Position numbers and translations under genes: made by a program
Shown: in pieces, positions 17,979-27,314 of the stretch
How the letters are laid out: every line of letters begins with the position of its first letter
How positions within the stretch are numbered: position 1 is the first letter of the stretch
The notes under the pieces: generated by a model
Seen by the model: only the letters and a program-made list of their open reading frames with translations
Databases searched by the model: none
Told to the model about the DNA's origin: nothing
Source: Saccharospirillum mangrovi
Lineage (GTDB): Bacteria; Pseudomonadota; Gammaproteobacteria; Pseudomonadales; Natronospirillaceae
Direction: 5' to 3'
DNA: 64,000 nucleotides
Assembly: GCF_003367315.1 (NCBI RefSeq)
Contig: NZ_CP031415.1
Coordinates: 1,920,001 to 1,984,000, forward strand

Positions 17979-19889
17979 TTAGGCGCGTTCTTCCAATTCC
18001 GCCCAACGCTCAAAGCATTGTTCCAACTCGCCCTGGGCAACGGCCAGTTGATCAAGAATGCTTTGAGTCTGGGTGTGGTCGCCCTGATAAAAATCCGGCG
18101 CACTGATGGTGGCTTCCAGCTCGGCGATTTGCTGCTCCAAATGCTCAATCTGCCCCGGCAAGGCGTCGTATTCGCGCTGCTCTTTATAGCCGAGCTTTTT
18201 CTGGTTCGGCTTTTTCTGGCTCGGCTGGGGCTGGGCAGTCGGTGCCGGTTCTGACGCTGTAACGGCAGCTGATTTCGCTGGCGCGGCTTCGGTGCCTTCA
18301 TCCGGCCACACACCGCCTTGCGCCAACCAGTCTTCGTAACCGCCGGCGTATTGGCGAATCACACCAGCGCCTTCAAACGCCCAGGTACGCGTCGCCAGCT
18401 GATCGATGAAATAACGGTCGTGGCTGACTAACAATAAAGTGCCATCGAAATCGCTGAGCCGATCAATCAACAGTTCCAGCGTTTCGATGTCCAGATCGTT
18501 GGTCGGTTCGTCGAGCACCAGAAAGTTGGCCGGCTGACTGAACAACCGCGCCAGCAGCAGACGGTTGGTTTCTCCGCCCGACAGTTGCCGCACTTGCATA
18601 CGGGCGCGATCGGGCGTGAACAGAAAATCTTCCAGGTAGCTGATGACGTGCCGCTGGCGGCCGCCCAGGTCGAGAAAATCGCGACCTTCACCGACCGCAT
18701 CGACGACACGTTGTTCCGGGTCCAACCCGGCGCGCGCCTGATCGAAATAAGCGACTTCCAAACGCGTGCCCTGCTCCACCTGACCGGCCGTCGGTTGCAG
18801 ATCGCCGAGGATCAAACGGATCAGGGTACTTTTGCCGATGCCATTCGGGCCGAGCAACGCGATGCGGTCGCCGCGTTGAATCAGTGCTGAGAAATCCCGC
18901 ACCAGGGTTTTGTCGCCATAAGCGAATTGGGCGTGGTCGAGCGTGACAACTTGTTTGCCGGACCGGCTGGCGCCTTCGATGGCGAAGTCGCTTTGGCCCT
19001 GACGATCGCGTCGTTCTTTAACATCTTGCCGCAGCGCCTTCAGCGCCCTAACCCGGCCTTCATTGCGCGTACGCCGGGCCTGAATGCCCTGGCGAATCCA
19101 GGCTTCTTCTTCAGCCAGTTTGCGATCCTGTGCGGCTCGGTGTTTGGCTTCTTCGGCCAGACGGGCGTCTTTGGCTTCCAGGTAGGCGCCATAAGGCGCG
19201 GGGAAATCGCTCAGTTTGCCGCGATCCAATTCGACGATGCGGGTGGCGACTTTGTCGATGAAGCGTCGGTCGTGTGAAACAAACACCAGGGTGCCGCTGT
19301 AGTCGATCAGGAAGTCTTCCAGCCATTCAACCATGGCGATGTCGAGGTGGTTGGTTGGTTCGTCCAGTACCAGAATGTCGGGCTGGCTGATCAGCGCACG
19401 CGCCAACAGCACACGCCGACGCCAACCGCCAGACAGCGTTTTGAACGGCACACTGCCGTCGAGTCGCAGGCGCGTCAGAATGGCGTCGAGTGTCGACTGC
19501 ACCTGCCAGCCGTCCTGACGTTCAATTTCGTGTTGCAAGCGATCCAGCTTCGCCAGATCGGGGGCTTCGCGCGCACTTTCCAGATCGTAATCGTGCAACG
19601 CCTGGCCGAGCCCACCCAGCCCTTCGAGCACAACATCACGCACCGGGCGGTCATCGCCAGTTGGCAAATCCTGCTGCAAATGCGCCAGCCGCGTGCCTTG
19701 GCGACGGCGGATTTCGCCGTCGTCCACCACGCGCTGATCCAACAGCAAACTCAATAACGTCGATTTGCCAGCGCCGTTCTTACCGACCAGACACAACCGA
19801 TCCCCCGCCTCCAACGTCAGATTGGCTTGGTCCAACAGGGGGGCCGCGCCTAAAGCAAAACTGACGCGATCGAAAACCACCAGGCTCAT
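17979..19889 (-). CDS. uup: ABC-F ATPase, Uup-like
   Basis: A soluble ATPase with two ABC domains and no membrane part, of the kind that acts on ribosomes or DNA. Domain 1 has GKNGAGKST, LSGGWRRR and LDEPTNHLD. A charged linker (KHRAAQDRKLAEEEAWIRQG region) follows. Domain 2 has GPNGIGKST, LSGGETNR and LDEPTNDLD. The C-terminus is a coiled coil (EHLEQQIAELEATI) like the DNA-binding tail of Uup, which reduces transposon precise excision and has been linked to branched replication intermediates. The ATG at 19889 is used because AAGGACT precedes it. The 636 residues fit Uup (635 in E. coli). Confidence 0.92.
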   Translation of the reverse strand: MSLVVFDRVSFALGAAPLLDQANLTLEAGDRLCLVGKNGAGKSTLLSLLLDQRVVDDGEIRRRQGTRLAHLQQDLPTGDDRPVRDVVLEGLGGLGQALHDYDLESAREAPDLAKLDRLQHEIERQDGWQVQSTLDAILTRLRLDGSVPFKTLSGGWRRRVLLARALISQPDILVLDEPTNHLDIAMVEWLEDFLIDYSGTLVFVSHDRRFIDKVATRIVELDRGKLSDFPAPYGAYLEAKDARLAEEAKHRAAQDRKLAEEEAWIRQGIQARRTRNEGRVRALKALRQDVKERRDRQGQSDFAIEGASRSGKQVVTLDHAQFAYGDKTLVRDFSALIQRGDRIALLGPNGIGKSTLIRLILGDLQPTAGQVEQGTRLEVAYFDQARAGLDPEQRVVDAVGEGRDFLDLGGRQRHVISYLEDFLFTPDRARMQVRQLSGGETNRLLLARLFSQPANFLVLDEPTNDLDIETLELLIDRLSDFDGTLLLVSHDRYFIDQLATRTWAFEGAGVIRQYAGGYEDWLAQGGVWPDEGTEAAPAKSAAVTASEPAPTAQPQPSQKKPNQKKLGYKEQREYDALPGQIEHLEQQIAELEATISAPDFYQGDHTQTQSILDQLAVAQGELEQCFERWAELEERA

Positions 19890-20025
19890 GCAGAGTCCTT
19901 TATAAAATTCATTATTGATATTGGCGGAAAAGCCCACACGGGGCGGTTCGGCCTTACTTTTGGCACTATGGGGCGAGCAATGCTTCCCTTAGTGTCAGCG
20001 CTAATTTTCCCAGAGGTCATTTACC

Positions 20026-21117
20026 GTGGCAAAAAAACTCCCTACCGGTCCCCTTATCGCCATCGTTCTCGTAGTGCTGGCATTACTGTGGTTGTTAACA
20101 GGTTCCAATGACGACGAAGCCGCTGAGCCGACGTCAGCTGCCGAGAGCCAACCCAGTCTGATTCCCAACGTTCAGGTGCGTGATATGGACGCCCAGGGCG
20201 TACGTCGCAGCCTGACCATCAACGGTGTGACTGAACCCGATCGCAGCGTCGCCATTGCCAGCGAAACCAGCGGTCGTGTTCAGGAACTGCTGAAAAGCGC
20301 TGGCGATCAGGTTGCAGACGGCGAAGTCATTGCCCGTCTCGACCCGCGCGATCTGAACGCTCAGTTGCGCACTGCCCGGGCCAACCTGGAACAAGCGCGT
20401 CTGGAATACGAAGGTGCGCAGCGTCTGGGCAACCAGGGTTTGCAGAACCGTTCGCAACTGGCCGCTGCCGAGGCTGGCTATCAAAGTGCCCAGGCACAAA
20501 TGGAAGCGCTGGAGCTGGCGTTGCGTGACACTCAGATTCGCGCGCCGTTTGCCGGTGTTCTGGAAAGCCTGAACCTGGAAGTCGGCACCTTCGTATCGCC
20601 CGGTCAAAGCGTGGCGGAAGTGTACGACTACGACCCGATGCGTGTCGTCGGCCAAGTGCCGGAAACCGATGTGACTTTCCTGCAAGCCGGCCAAAGCGCC
20701 ACGGTTGAACTGGTCACCGGTGAGCAACTGATCGGTGAACTGACCTTTGTCGGTACCGTCGCCAACCCGGCTACGCGTACGTTCAAAGTCGAAATCTCGG
20801 TTCCGTCCAGCCCGAAAAACCTGGCTGGCGCCACCGCCAAAGCCACCATCATGCTGGCTGAACAAAGCGGCCACTATGTTAGCCCGGCGTTGCTCAACAT
20901 CAGCGATGAAGGCCAGTTGGGTCTGAAAACCGTCGGTCGTAACAATCACGTCGAGTTCACCCCGGTCACCATCGTTCGTTCCGATACCGGTGGTGTGTGG
21001 GTGACTGGCCTGCCCAGTCGCGCGCGCCTGATTGTTGTCGGCCAAGGCTTTGTGAATGCGGGCGACGTAGTAAATCCGGTCGCCGTCGGTGACAGCAATC
21101 TGGCATCCGGACAGTAA
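20026..21117 (+). CDS. RND efflux pump periplasmic adaptor (HlyD/MFP family)
   Basis: A 363-residue adaptor that links an inner-membrane RND pump to an outer membrane channel. An N-terminal membrane anchor (PLIAIVLVVLALLWLL, residues 8-23) is followed by the lipoyl-like half ASETSGRVQELLKSAGDQV. A short alpha-hairpin comes next (ARANLEQARLEYEGAQRLG), then the second half IRAPFAGVLESLNLEVGTFV and the beta-barrel region. No lipobox cysteine is seen, so the anchor is a signal-anchor helix. The RND pump gene starts 12 nt later, so the two form an operon. No outer membrane factor or regulator gene is adjacent, so a shared TolC-type channel is likely. Confidence 0.92.
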   Translation: MAKKLPTGPLIAIVLVVLALLWLLTGSNDDEAAEPTSAAESQPSLIPNVQVRDMDAQGVRRSLTINGVTEPDRSVAIASETSGRVQELLKSAGDQVADGEVIARLDPRDLNAQLRTARANLEQARLEYEGAQRLGNQGLQNRSQLAAAEAGYQSAQAQMEALELALRDTQIRAPFAGVLESLNLEVGTFVSPGQSVAEVYDYDPMRVVGQVPETDVTFLQAGQSATVELVTGEQLIGELTFVGTVANPATRTFKVEISVPSSPKNLAGATAKATIMLAEQSGHYVSPALLNISDEGQLGLKTVGRNNHVEFTPVTIVRSDTGGVWVTGLPSRARLIVVGQGFVNAGDVVNPVAVGDSNLASGQ

Positions 21118-21129
21118 CGGGAGAGCTTC

Positions 21130-24100
21130 ATGATCGGTTTTATTCAAGCGGCTTTAAGCCGCGTCCGGACAGTGATGCTGTTTTTCGGGTTGATCTTCGT
21201 CAGCGGTCTGGTGGCCTTGATCAACATCCCGAAAGAAGCGGATCCGGACATCACCATTCCTTACGTCTATGTCGGTACCGGCCTGGACGGTATTTCTCCG
21301 GAAGACGCCGACCGGCTGCTGGTGCATCCGCTGGAAAAAGAACTGGAAGGCATTGAAGGCCTGAAAGAACTGGTCAGCACTGCCAGCGAAAGCCGCGCGT
21401 CTTTCCAGTTGGAATTCGACATCGATTCTGACATCGATGCTGCGCTGGATGACGTTCGCGAAGCAGTCGACCGCGCCAAAGGTGAACTGCCGGCCGATGC
21501 CGACGAACCGACGGTGTTGGAAATCAACCTGTCGCAGTTCCCGGTGCTGAACGTCTCGCTCGCCGGCCATGTCGATGACCGTGTGTTGTTCCACATCGCC
21601 GACGAACTGCAAACCGAACTGGAATCCATCCAGGGTGTGCTGGAAGCGCCGATTCAGGGCATCCGTGATGAAGTCGCAGAAATCATCATCGATCCGTCGA
21701 AGATGGCCAGCTACAACATCTCGCAAAGCGAGTTGGTGCAGTTGGTGTCCAGCAACAACCAGTTGGTGACAGCGGGCAGCATGGACACCGGCGCGGGCCG
21801 CTTCTCCATCAAAATTCCCGGTCTGATCGAAACCGAAAACGACATCCTCGATCTGCCGGTGAAAGTCGATGGCGATACCGTTGTGCGTTTTCGCGACATC
21901 GCTGTCGGTCAGCGGACTTACAAAGACCCGGATTCGTTGTCTCGCGTGAACGGTCAACCGGCGGTGACGCTGGAAATCGTCAAACGTTCAGGCGCCAACA
22001 TCATTGAGACCATCGGTCTGGTCAAAGACAAGGTCGAAGAAATTCGTGCCGAATGGCCCGATGAAGTGGTGGTCACTTATACCCAAGACAACTCAGTGAT
22101 GATCGAGCAACAGTTGAACGACCTGTTCAACTCGGTGCTGCTGGCAACGCTGCTGGTGTTCATCGTTATCGTTTGGGCTTTGGGTGTGCGCAGCGCCATC
22201 CTGGTTGGCCTGGCGATTCCGGCGTCCTTCCTCGCCAGTATGCTGGTGCTGTCGGTGCTCGATATTTCGTTGAACATCGTCGTGTTGTTCTCGCTGATTC
22301 TTTGTGTCGGCATGTTGGTGGACGGTGCCATCGTGGTCACCGAATACGCCGACCGACGCATGGCCGAAGGCGCGCATCGCAAGAGCGCCTATCGCGAAGC
22401 GGCAACCCGTATGGCCTGGCCGATCGCGGCCTCTACCGCCACCACACTGGCGGTGTTCATGCCGCTGCTGTTCTGGCCGGGTATTGCCGGCGAGTTCATG
22501 GGCTTCCTGCCTAAGACCGTCATCATTACTCTGTGCGCCTCCCTGGTTATGGCACTGATTGCGGTGCCGGCGTTTGGCACGCTGTTTGGCAAAGCCGTGC
22601 ACGTATCTGAAGAACGCAAACGCGGTATGGACGCCATCGACCACGGCGATTTGAGCGAAGTGCGCGGCGGCCTGGGTATCTACATCCGCTTCCTGCGTCG
22701 CTTGCTGAAACGACCGCTGATGGCCTTGGGTCTGGTAGCGGCGGTGATTGTGTTGATCATCGTGCTGTTCTCGATCCGTTCGACCAACGTGGAATTCTTC
22801 CCGAACATCGACTCAGAGTTCGGCGGCATTGTGGTCAAGGCGCGCGGCAACCTGTCGTTGCAGGAACGCGATGCGCTGGTCAAGCAAGTCGAAGCTCGTG
22901 TTCTGGGTATGGAATCGGTTAAGACCATCACCACCACCGTTTCGGCGGTACCGGGTCGTACCGACTCAGAAGACACCATCGGCTCGCTGATGATGGAATT
23001 TGTCGACTGGCAACACCGCCCGGGTTCCGACACCGTGTTGCAACAAGCGGTGGACCGCGCGTCAGACATTCCGGGTATCAAAGTCGAATCGCAAGTGCCG
23101 CAGATGGGACCGACCACTGGTGTCGATATCCAGATGCAGTTCTTCGGCCCGACACGTGAAGCCCTGTATGGCACCGTTGATGCCGTCGTGCATCGACTGA
23201 GCCAGGATGAACGCATCCAGGCGGTCAACGACAATCGTCCGTTGGACGGCTTGGAATGGCTGATCGACGTCGATCGCGAAGCCGCCAGCCGTTTCAACGT
23301 CAGCCTGAACGCCATCGGCTCGGCCGTGCGTATGATCACGGACGGCGTACAGCTGGGCTCATACCGCCCGAACGACGCTGACGATGAAGTCGACATCCTG
23401 ATCCGCTATCCGTTTAACGGTCGCGACCTGGAACAAATCGATGAATTGACCGTGACCTCTAACGGCGGTCAGGTACCGATCAGCAACTTCATCACCCGCA
23501 CCGCTCAGAACAAGCAAGGCGATATCTACCGGACTGACGGCCGCATGACCGTTAACGTGGACATCAACCTGCGTGATGGCGAGCGTGTTGACCTGATGAT
23601 TCAGGAAATCCAGAAATCGCTGGAAGCTGCCCGTTCCGAAGGCCAATTGCCGGCCGGCGTGGACTATCGCTTCACTGGCGACCAGCAGGAACAAGCCGAA
23701 ACCATGGCGTTCCTGGGCGGTGCCTTCCTGGTAGCCCTGTTCGTGATGGTGATCATCCTGGTGACCCAGTTCAATTCCTTCTATCAGACCTTCCTGATCA
23801 TGTTGGCGATTGTGCTGTCTACGGTCGGCGTGATGGTTGGCATCATCATCACTGGCGCCAGCTTCGTGGTGGTGATGAGCGGTGTGGGCATCATCGCGTT
23901 GGCGGGTATTGTGGTGAACAACAACATCGTGTTGATCGACACCTACAACGTCATTCGCAAGCAAGGTGTGCCGGCCATGGATGCCGCCCTGATCACCTGT
24001 GCTCAACGTCTGCGTCCGGTGTTGCTGACCACGGTCACCACCATTCTGGGTCTGTTGCCGATGGTGTATCAGTTGACCATCGACTTCTTCGCCCGCTCGG

Positions 24101-24279
24101 TAACCGTCGGCGCGCCGTCGTCGCAGTGGTGGACCGCCCTGGCAACCACCATTGCTGGTGGCTTGTTGTTCGCGACCATCCTGACGCTGATCTTCACCCC
24201 CTGCATGTTGATTCTGGGTGAGCGCGCTCAGGAATATCTGGCGCAACGTCGCAGCCGGACCGCCGCCAGCCTCGGCTGA
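21130..24279 (+). CDS. RND efflux pump permease (HAE-1 type)
   Basis: A 1049-residue proton-driven exporter with twelve membrane helices and two large periplasmic loops. Signatures include the N-terminal IPKEADPDITIPYV and the helix-4 segment CVGMLVDGAIVVTEYADRR. In AcrB this helix has two adjacent Asp residues, but here only one is present, followed by Gly. In helix 10 the position of the AcrB lysine is Asn (GIVVNNNIVLIDTYN). This pattern recurs in a known side branch of the family. The substrate cannot be predicted. A strong terminator follows at 24305-24338. Confidence 0.93.
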   Translation: MIGFIQAALSRVRTVMLFFGLIFVSGLVALINIPKEADPDITIPYVYVGTGLDGISPEDADRLLVHPLEKELEGIEGLKELVSTASESRASFQLEFDIDSDIDAALDDVREAVDRAKGELPADADEPTVLEINLSQFPVLNVSLAGHVDDRVLFHIADELQTELESIQGVLEAPIQGIRDEVAEIIIDPSKMASYNISQSELVQLVSSNNQLVTAGSMDTGAGRFSIKIPGLIETENDILDLPVKVDGDTVVRFRDIAVGQRTYKDPDSLSRVNGQPAVTLEIVKRSGANIIETIGLVKDKVEEIRAEWPDEVVVTYTQDNSVMIEQQLNDLFNSVLLATLLVFIVIVWALGVRSAILVGLAIPASFLASMLVLSVLDISLNIVVLFSLILCVGMLVDGAIVVTEYADRRMAEGAHRKSAYREAATRMAWPIAASTATTLAVFMPLLFWPGIAGEFMGFLPKTVIITLCASLVMALIAVPAFGTLFGKAVHVSEERKRGMDAIDHGDLSEVRGGLGIYIRFLRRLLKRPLMALGLVAAVIVLIIVLFSIRSTNVEFFPNIDSEFGGIVVKARGNLSLQERDALVKQVEARVLGMESVKTITTTVSAVPGRTDSEDTIGSLMMEFVDWQHRPGSDTVLQQAVDRASDIPGIKVESQVPQMGPTTGVDIQMQFFGPTREALYGTVDAVVHRLSQDERIQAVNDNRPLDGLEWLIDVDREAASRFNVSLNAIGSAVRMITDGVQLGSYRPNDADDEVDILIRYPFNGRDLEQIDELTVTSNGGQVPISNFITRTAQNKQGDIYRTDGRMTVNVDINLRDGERVDLMIQEIQKSLEAARSEGQLPAGVDYRFTGDQQEQAETMAFLGGAFLVALFVMVIILVTQFNSFYQTFLIMLAIVLSTVGVMVGIIITGASFVVVMSGVGIIALAGIVVNNNIVLIDTYNVIRKQGVPAMDAALITCAQRLRPVLLTTVTTILGLLPMVYQLTIDFFARSVTVGAPSSQWWTALATTIAGGLLFATILTLIFTPCMLILGERAQEYLAQRRSRTAASLG

Positions 24280-24304
24280 TCGACACCGCCCGCTCGTCTG
24301 CTCA

Positions 24305-24338
24305 GGCCCGCGCGTAAAAGCGCGGGCCTTTTCTTTTC
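24305..24338 (+). terminator. Rho-independent terminator of the RND operon
   Basis: GGCCCGCGC (24305-24313) and GCGCGGGCC (24320-24328) form a 9-bp stem around a 6-nt loop and are followed by TTTTCTTTTC, 25 nt after the pump stop codon. Confidence 0.9.
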
Positions 24339-24455
24339 AGAATCCGAATAAATGGCTAGTCTGAGCACCATCATCTAACGCCCGTCGAAACGCCGCGTCA
24401 GGCGCAAAACCACGGGCATTGTTTTTGTTGATTGGTTGTTGTGAGGCTTGTGGAC

Positions 24456-26441
24456 ATGAACGCAACGCGGATGCGCATGCTGATTGTCTTCTGTCTGGCC
24501 GGTACCCTACCCGTCCTGACGGTGGATGCATCTTTACCAGACAGTGAATTTCTGCCGGACAGCAACGCCCTGACCGAAAGCGAATTTCTGGAACAAAGCC
24601 ACACCGCTGCGGCCGACTACGCCTTGCTGCTGCAACGCATTCAAAACGACGACATCAGTTTTGCCGAACTGAACGACTGGCAAGACCATCCGCTGTTCCC
24701 GCATCTGATCACCCACTGGGCCATGCGCCACCCGCAAGACATCGACCTGGACTGGTTCATCGTTCGTTTATTGCAGCCCGAGTGGAAAGCCGCCGGCTGG
24801 GAATTCCGCCAGGCCTGGATGGAAGAATTGGCGCGTCGTGAACGCTGGGCCGATTACATTGGCTTCGACTTGGCCTGGTCGGGTGCGGGCCACCCGTGCC
24901 GACGTTTCCAGGCCCAGCAGGCGTTAGGGCAGCCAGTGCCAGACGAGCAACTTCGACAGCTCTGGCTGACCGGCGATTCCCTGCCCGCCCATTGCGACCC
25001 TTTTCTTGATCGTCTGCGCCAGGACGACGACTACAACGAACTCGTCTGGCAACGTCAGCTACTGGCGTTTCACGCCCGCAACAGCCGCATGGTGCGTTAC
25101 CTGAACGATCGTTACGACGATCCGCAATGGCGTCAGCGCGGTCAGCGCCTGCGCGCCGTCTACTTAAGCCCGGCCGGTCTGTTCAACCAGCCTTACGATC
25201 CGGACGTTGAATGGCAGCGTGACCTGGCGTTGGCGGCCATCGACCGGCTGGCGTATCGCGACCCGCACATCGCGTCCAACCTATGGGTCGAACTGATCAA
25301 ACAGACGCCCCGGTTTACCCAGCAAGAGGTTCAGCAAACCTCGCATTACCTGGGTGTCGCCATGGCTAAGCTGGCGTTGCCGCAGGCCGACTACTGGCTG
25401 GGTATTGCCGACCCCAATCGCGACGACAGTGAAGTGCAGCATTGGCGGCTGCAAATAGCGCTCGCCGACAACAATTGGTTGCAAGTCGCCACCCTGTTCC
25501 GCTCGCTCGACCCAACGCTGCGCGAAGACGGCCAATGGCGTTACTGGGCCGCGCTGGCCGACCAGCACCTGGGCCTGGCCGGAAATGCGGAGCAGCAACT
25601 CGCCGTTCTGGCTAAAGAACGCTCTTATTACGGTTTTCTCGCCGCGGCCGCCTTGGGCACGCCGGCGGATTTAAACCTGGACGAAGCGCCGGTCATTCAT
25701 TCGCTGCAACCCATGATTCAGCGTCCGGCGCTGCAACGGGCGTTAACGCTGTACGCCGCTGGCGACATCGTGCGCGCACAAATCGAATGGAACCTGACGT
25801 TAGATGGCTTCGATGCCCGGCAATTGATGGAAGCCGCTCAACTGGCGCAACGCTGGCAGTGGTATCACAAGGCGTCACAGACGGCGGGTATGAGCGGACG
25901 TTATGGAGAATTGAGCCTGCGCTACCCGACGCCGTTTGCGGATGTCGTCGGGCAATTGACCGAATCTCCGTCGGTGCCGCGCCACTGGCTCTATGGCGTG
26001 ATGCGTCAGGAAAGCCACTTTATGACCCAAGCCCGCTCACCCGTTGGCGCGCGCGGCCTGATGCAACTGATGCCGTATACGGCGCGCGGCCTCGCTATCA
26101 AATCCGGTCTGAATTACCAAAACCCCGAGGATCTGGACGATCCGACGCTCAACATCACGCTCGGTCGGAATTATCTGGACCAGATGCAGCGCCGCTTTGG
26201 TGGGCCGGTCTACGCCACCGCAGCTTACAACGCCGGCCCAAGCAGGGTCGCCAGTTGGGTAACGCGGTATCCGGCGGACCTGCGTGTCTGGGTGGAATCA
26301 ATTCCGTTCGATGAAACGCGCAACTACGTCAAATCGGTACTGACCTTTGCGCAAATCTACGCCATGCGCGACGGCGAAGATTGGACGCTCGCCAGCTGGC
26401 TGAACGCGCCCGATCTGGCAACGCTGACCGACGCCCCTTAA
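24456..26441 (+). CDS. slt: Soluble lytic murein transglycosylase
   Basis: A periplasmic enzyme that cleaves the glycan strand of peptidoglycan to 1,6-anhydromuropeptides. Residues 8-25 form a signal peptide (MLIVFCLAGTLPVLTVDA region), a long superhelical ring domain follows, and the C-terminal lysozyme-like domain has the catalytic Glu519 in GVMRQESHFM with SPVGARGLMQLMP and AYNAGPSRVASW. The size (661 residues) agrees with Slt70-type enzymes (about 645). The ATG at 24456 is chosen, with GTGAGG about 10 nt upstream; a longer form from 24432 is possible. It follows the RND terminator and should have its own promoter. Confidence 0.93.
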   Translation: MNATRMRMLIVFCLAGTLPVLTVDASLPDSEFLPDSNALTESEFLEQSHTAAADYALLLQRIQNDDISFAELNDWQDHPLFPHLITHWAMRHPQDIDLDWFIVRLLQPEWKAAGWEFRQAWMEELARRERWADYIGFDLAWSGAGHPCRRFQAQQALGQPVPDEQLRQLWLTGDSLPAHCDPFLDRLRQDDDYNELVWQRQLLAFHARNSRMVRYLNDRYDDPQWRQRGQRLRAVYLSPAGLFNQPYDPDVEWQRDLALAAIDRLAYRDPHIASNLWVELIKQTPRFTQQEVQQTSHYLGVAMAKLALPQADYWLGIADPNRDDSEVQHWRLQIALADNNWLQVATLFRSLDPTLREDGQWRYWAALADQHLGLAGNAEQQLAVLAKERSYYGFLAAAALGTPADLNLDEAPVIHSLQPMIQRPALQRALTLYAAGDIVRAQIEWNLTLDGFDARQLMEAAQLAQRWQWYHKASQTAGMSGRYGELSLRYPTPFADVVGQLTESPSVPRHWLYGVMRQESHFMTQARSPVGARGLMQLMPYTARGLAIKSGLNYQNPEDLDDPTLNITLGRNYLDQMQRRFGGPVYATAAYNAGPSRVASWVTRYPADLRVWVESIPFDETRNYVKSVLTFAQIYAMRDGEDWTLASWLNAPDLATLTDAP

Positions 26442-26445
26442 GCGC

Positions 26446-27249
26446 TCAATCCTGCAACCGGGCTTCGTCGCCGACACGAAGCTCGGCCACACCGCGCGCC
26501 ACCGCGTTCACGCCAAAAATAGTCTTGCCGTTGAAGCGGCTGTGCGCTTTCAGCGCATCGGCCATGTCGCGTTGATAACTGCCTACGTCCTGATCGACCG
26601 CCGGAATGCTGCAACGCTCGCAAGGCTTGAGCAGGTCCAGATGGCCCTCCGCTAATTCCAGACGACCCAGTTCCAGTTCCCGGTCCATCGGCAGCCCCTC
26701 GACCACCAGATTCGGCCGGAAGCGACGCATGTCGAAAGCGACGCCGGCGCGCTGGTTCAGTTCATCCAACGAGGTCTGGTTGCACAGCAACAACGGATAG
26801 CCATCGGCAAAGCCAACGCGTTCGTGATCCAAAGCAGCCGGGTCGGGAATGCGACGCTGAGGCTGATCACCGACGTAGACCAGTCGCAGTGGCTGGCCCA
26901 GCTTGGCGCTGAACAAATCCGACAGTTCAGTAGAGACTTCCCAGCCATCCAGGGTGTCTTTCCAGACGGTCACGGCAGTGGGCTGTTGCGCAGCGACGGT
27001 TCGTGCCAGCTCACAGCGGTCACCATCCGGTGCGGTGATGCGATAGCCGTTGGTCGTCGCCTCAACGCCAAAGCGCGCCAGATGCGGCATATCACGCTGG
27101 CTGACAAAGCGGCCTTTGGCGTTGACCAGCATCCAGCGGCGATCATCAATGGCACCGGCGGCGTCCAACCGCAGACGATCAACCTTCAGGCCAGGCAGAG
27201 ATTTGATGGGGTAATGGTACAGAGCGGTAATGCGAACGGAATAAGACAT
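26446..27249 (-). CDS. MOSC domain protein (YcbX-type without ferredoxin domain)
   Basis: A 267-residue protein with an N-terminal beta-barrel (MOSC_N: VRITALYHYPIKSLPGL) and a C-terminal MOSC domain with the conserved cysteine region LLKPCERCSIPAVDQD, followed by FGVNAVARG near the end. MOSC proteins bind molybdenum cofactor, and YcbX reduces N-hydroxylated bases. E. coli YcbX carries an extra C-terminal 2Fe-2S domain that is missing here, so an external electron donor would be needed. It converges on slt with a 4-bp gap. Confidence 0.88.
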   Translation of the reverse strand: MSYSVRITALYHYPIKSLPGLKVDRLRLDAAGAIDDRRWMLVNAKGRFVSQRDMPHLARFGVEATTNGYRITAPDGDRCELARTVAAQQPTAVTVWKDTLDGWEVSTELSDLFSAKLGQPLRLVYVGDQPQRRIPDPAALDHERVGFADGYPLLLCNQTSLDELNQRAGVAFDMRRFRPNLVVEGLPMDRELELGRLELAEGHLDLLKPCERCSIPAVDQDVGSYQRDMADALKAHSRFNGKTIFGVNAVARGVAELRVGDEARLQD

Positions 27250-27314
27250 GGCGGCTTCACCGGGCGGGAAAGCGCCTCATTCCAGCAAAGCCGAACGGCG
27301 CGTGCAAGCGCCGT

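Noticed and set aside
24340-24420. Hairpin-rich stretch before slt as a possible small RNA
   Set aside because: GCCCG and CGGGC can pair across about 30 nt and a T-rich tract follows, but the stem is short and no promoter stands out, so support is too weak.
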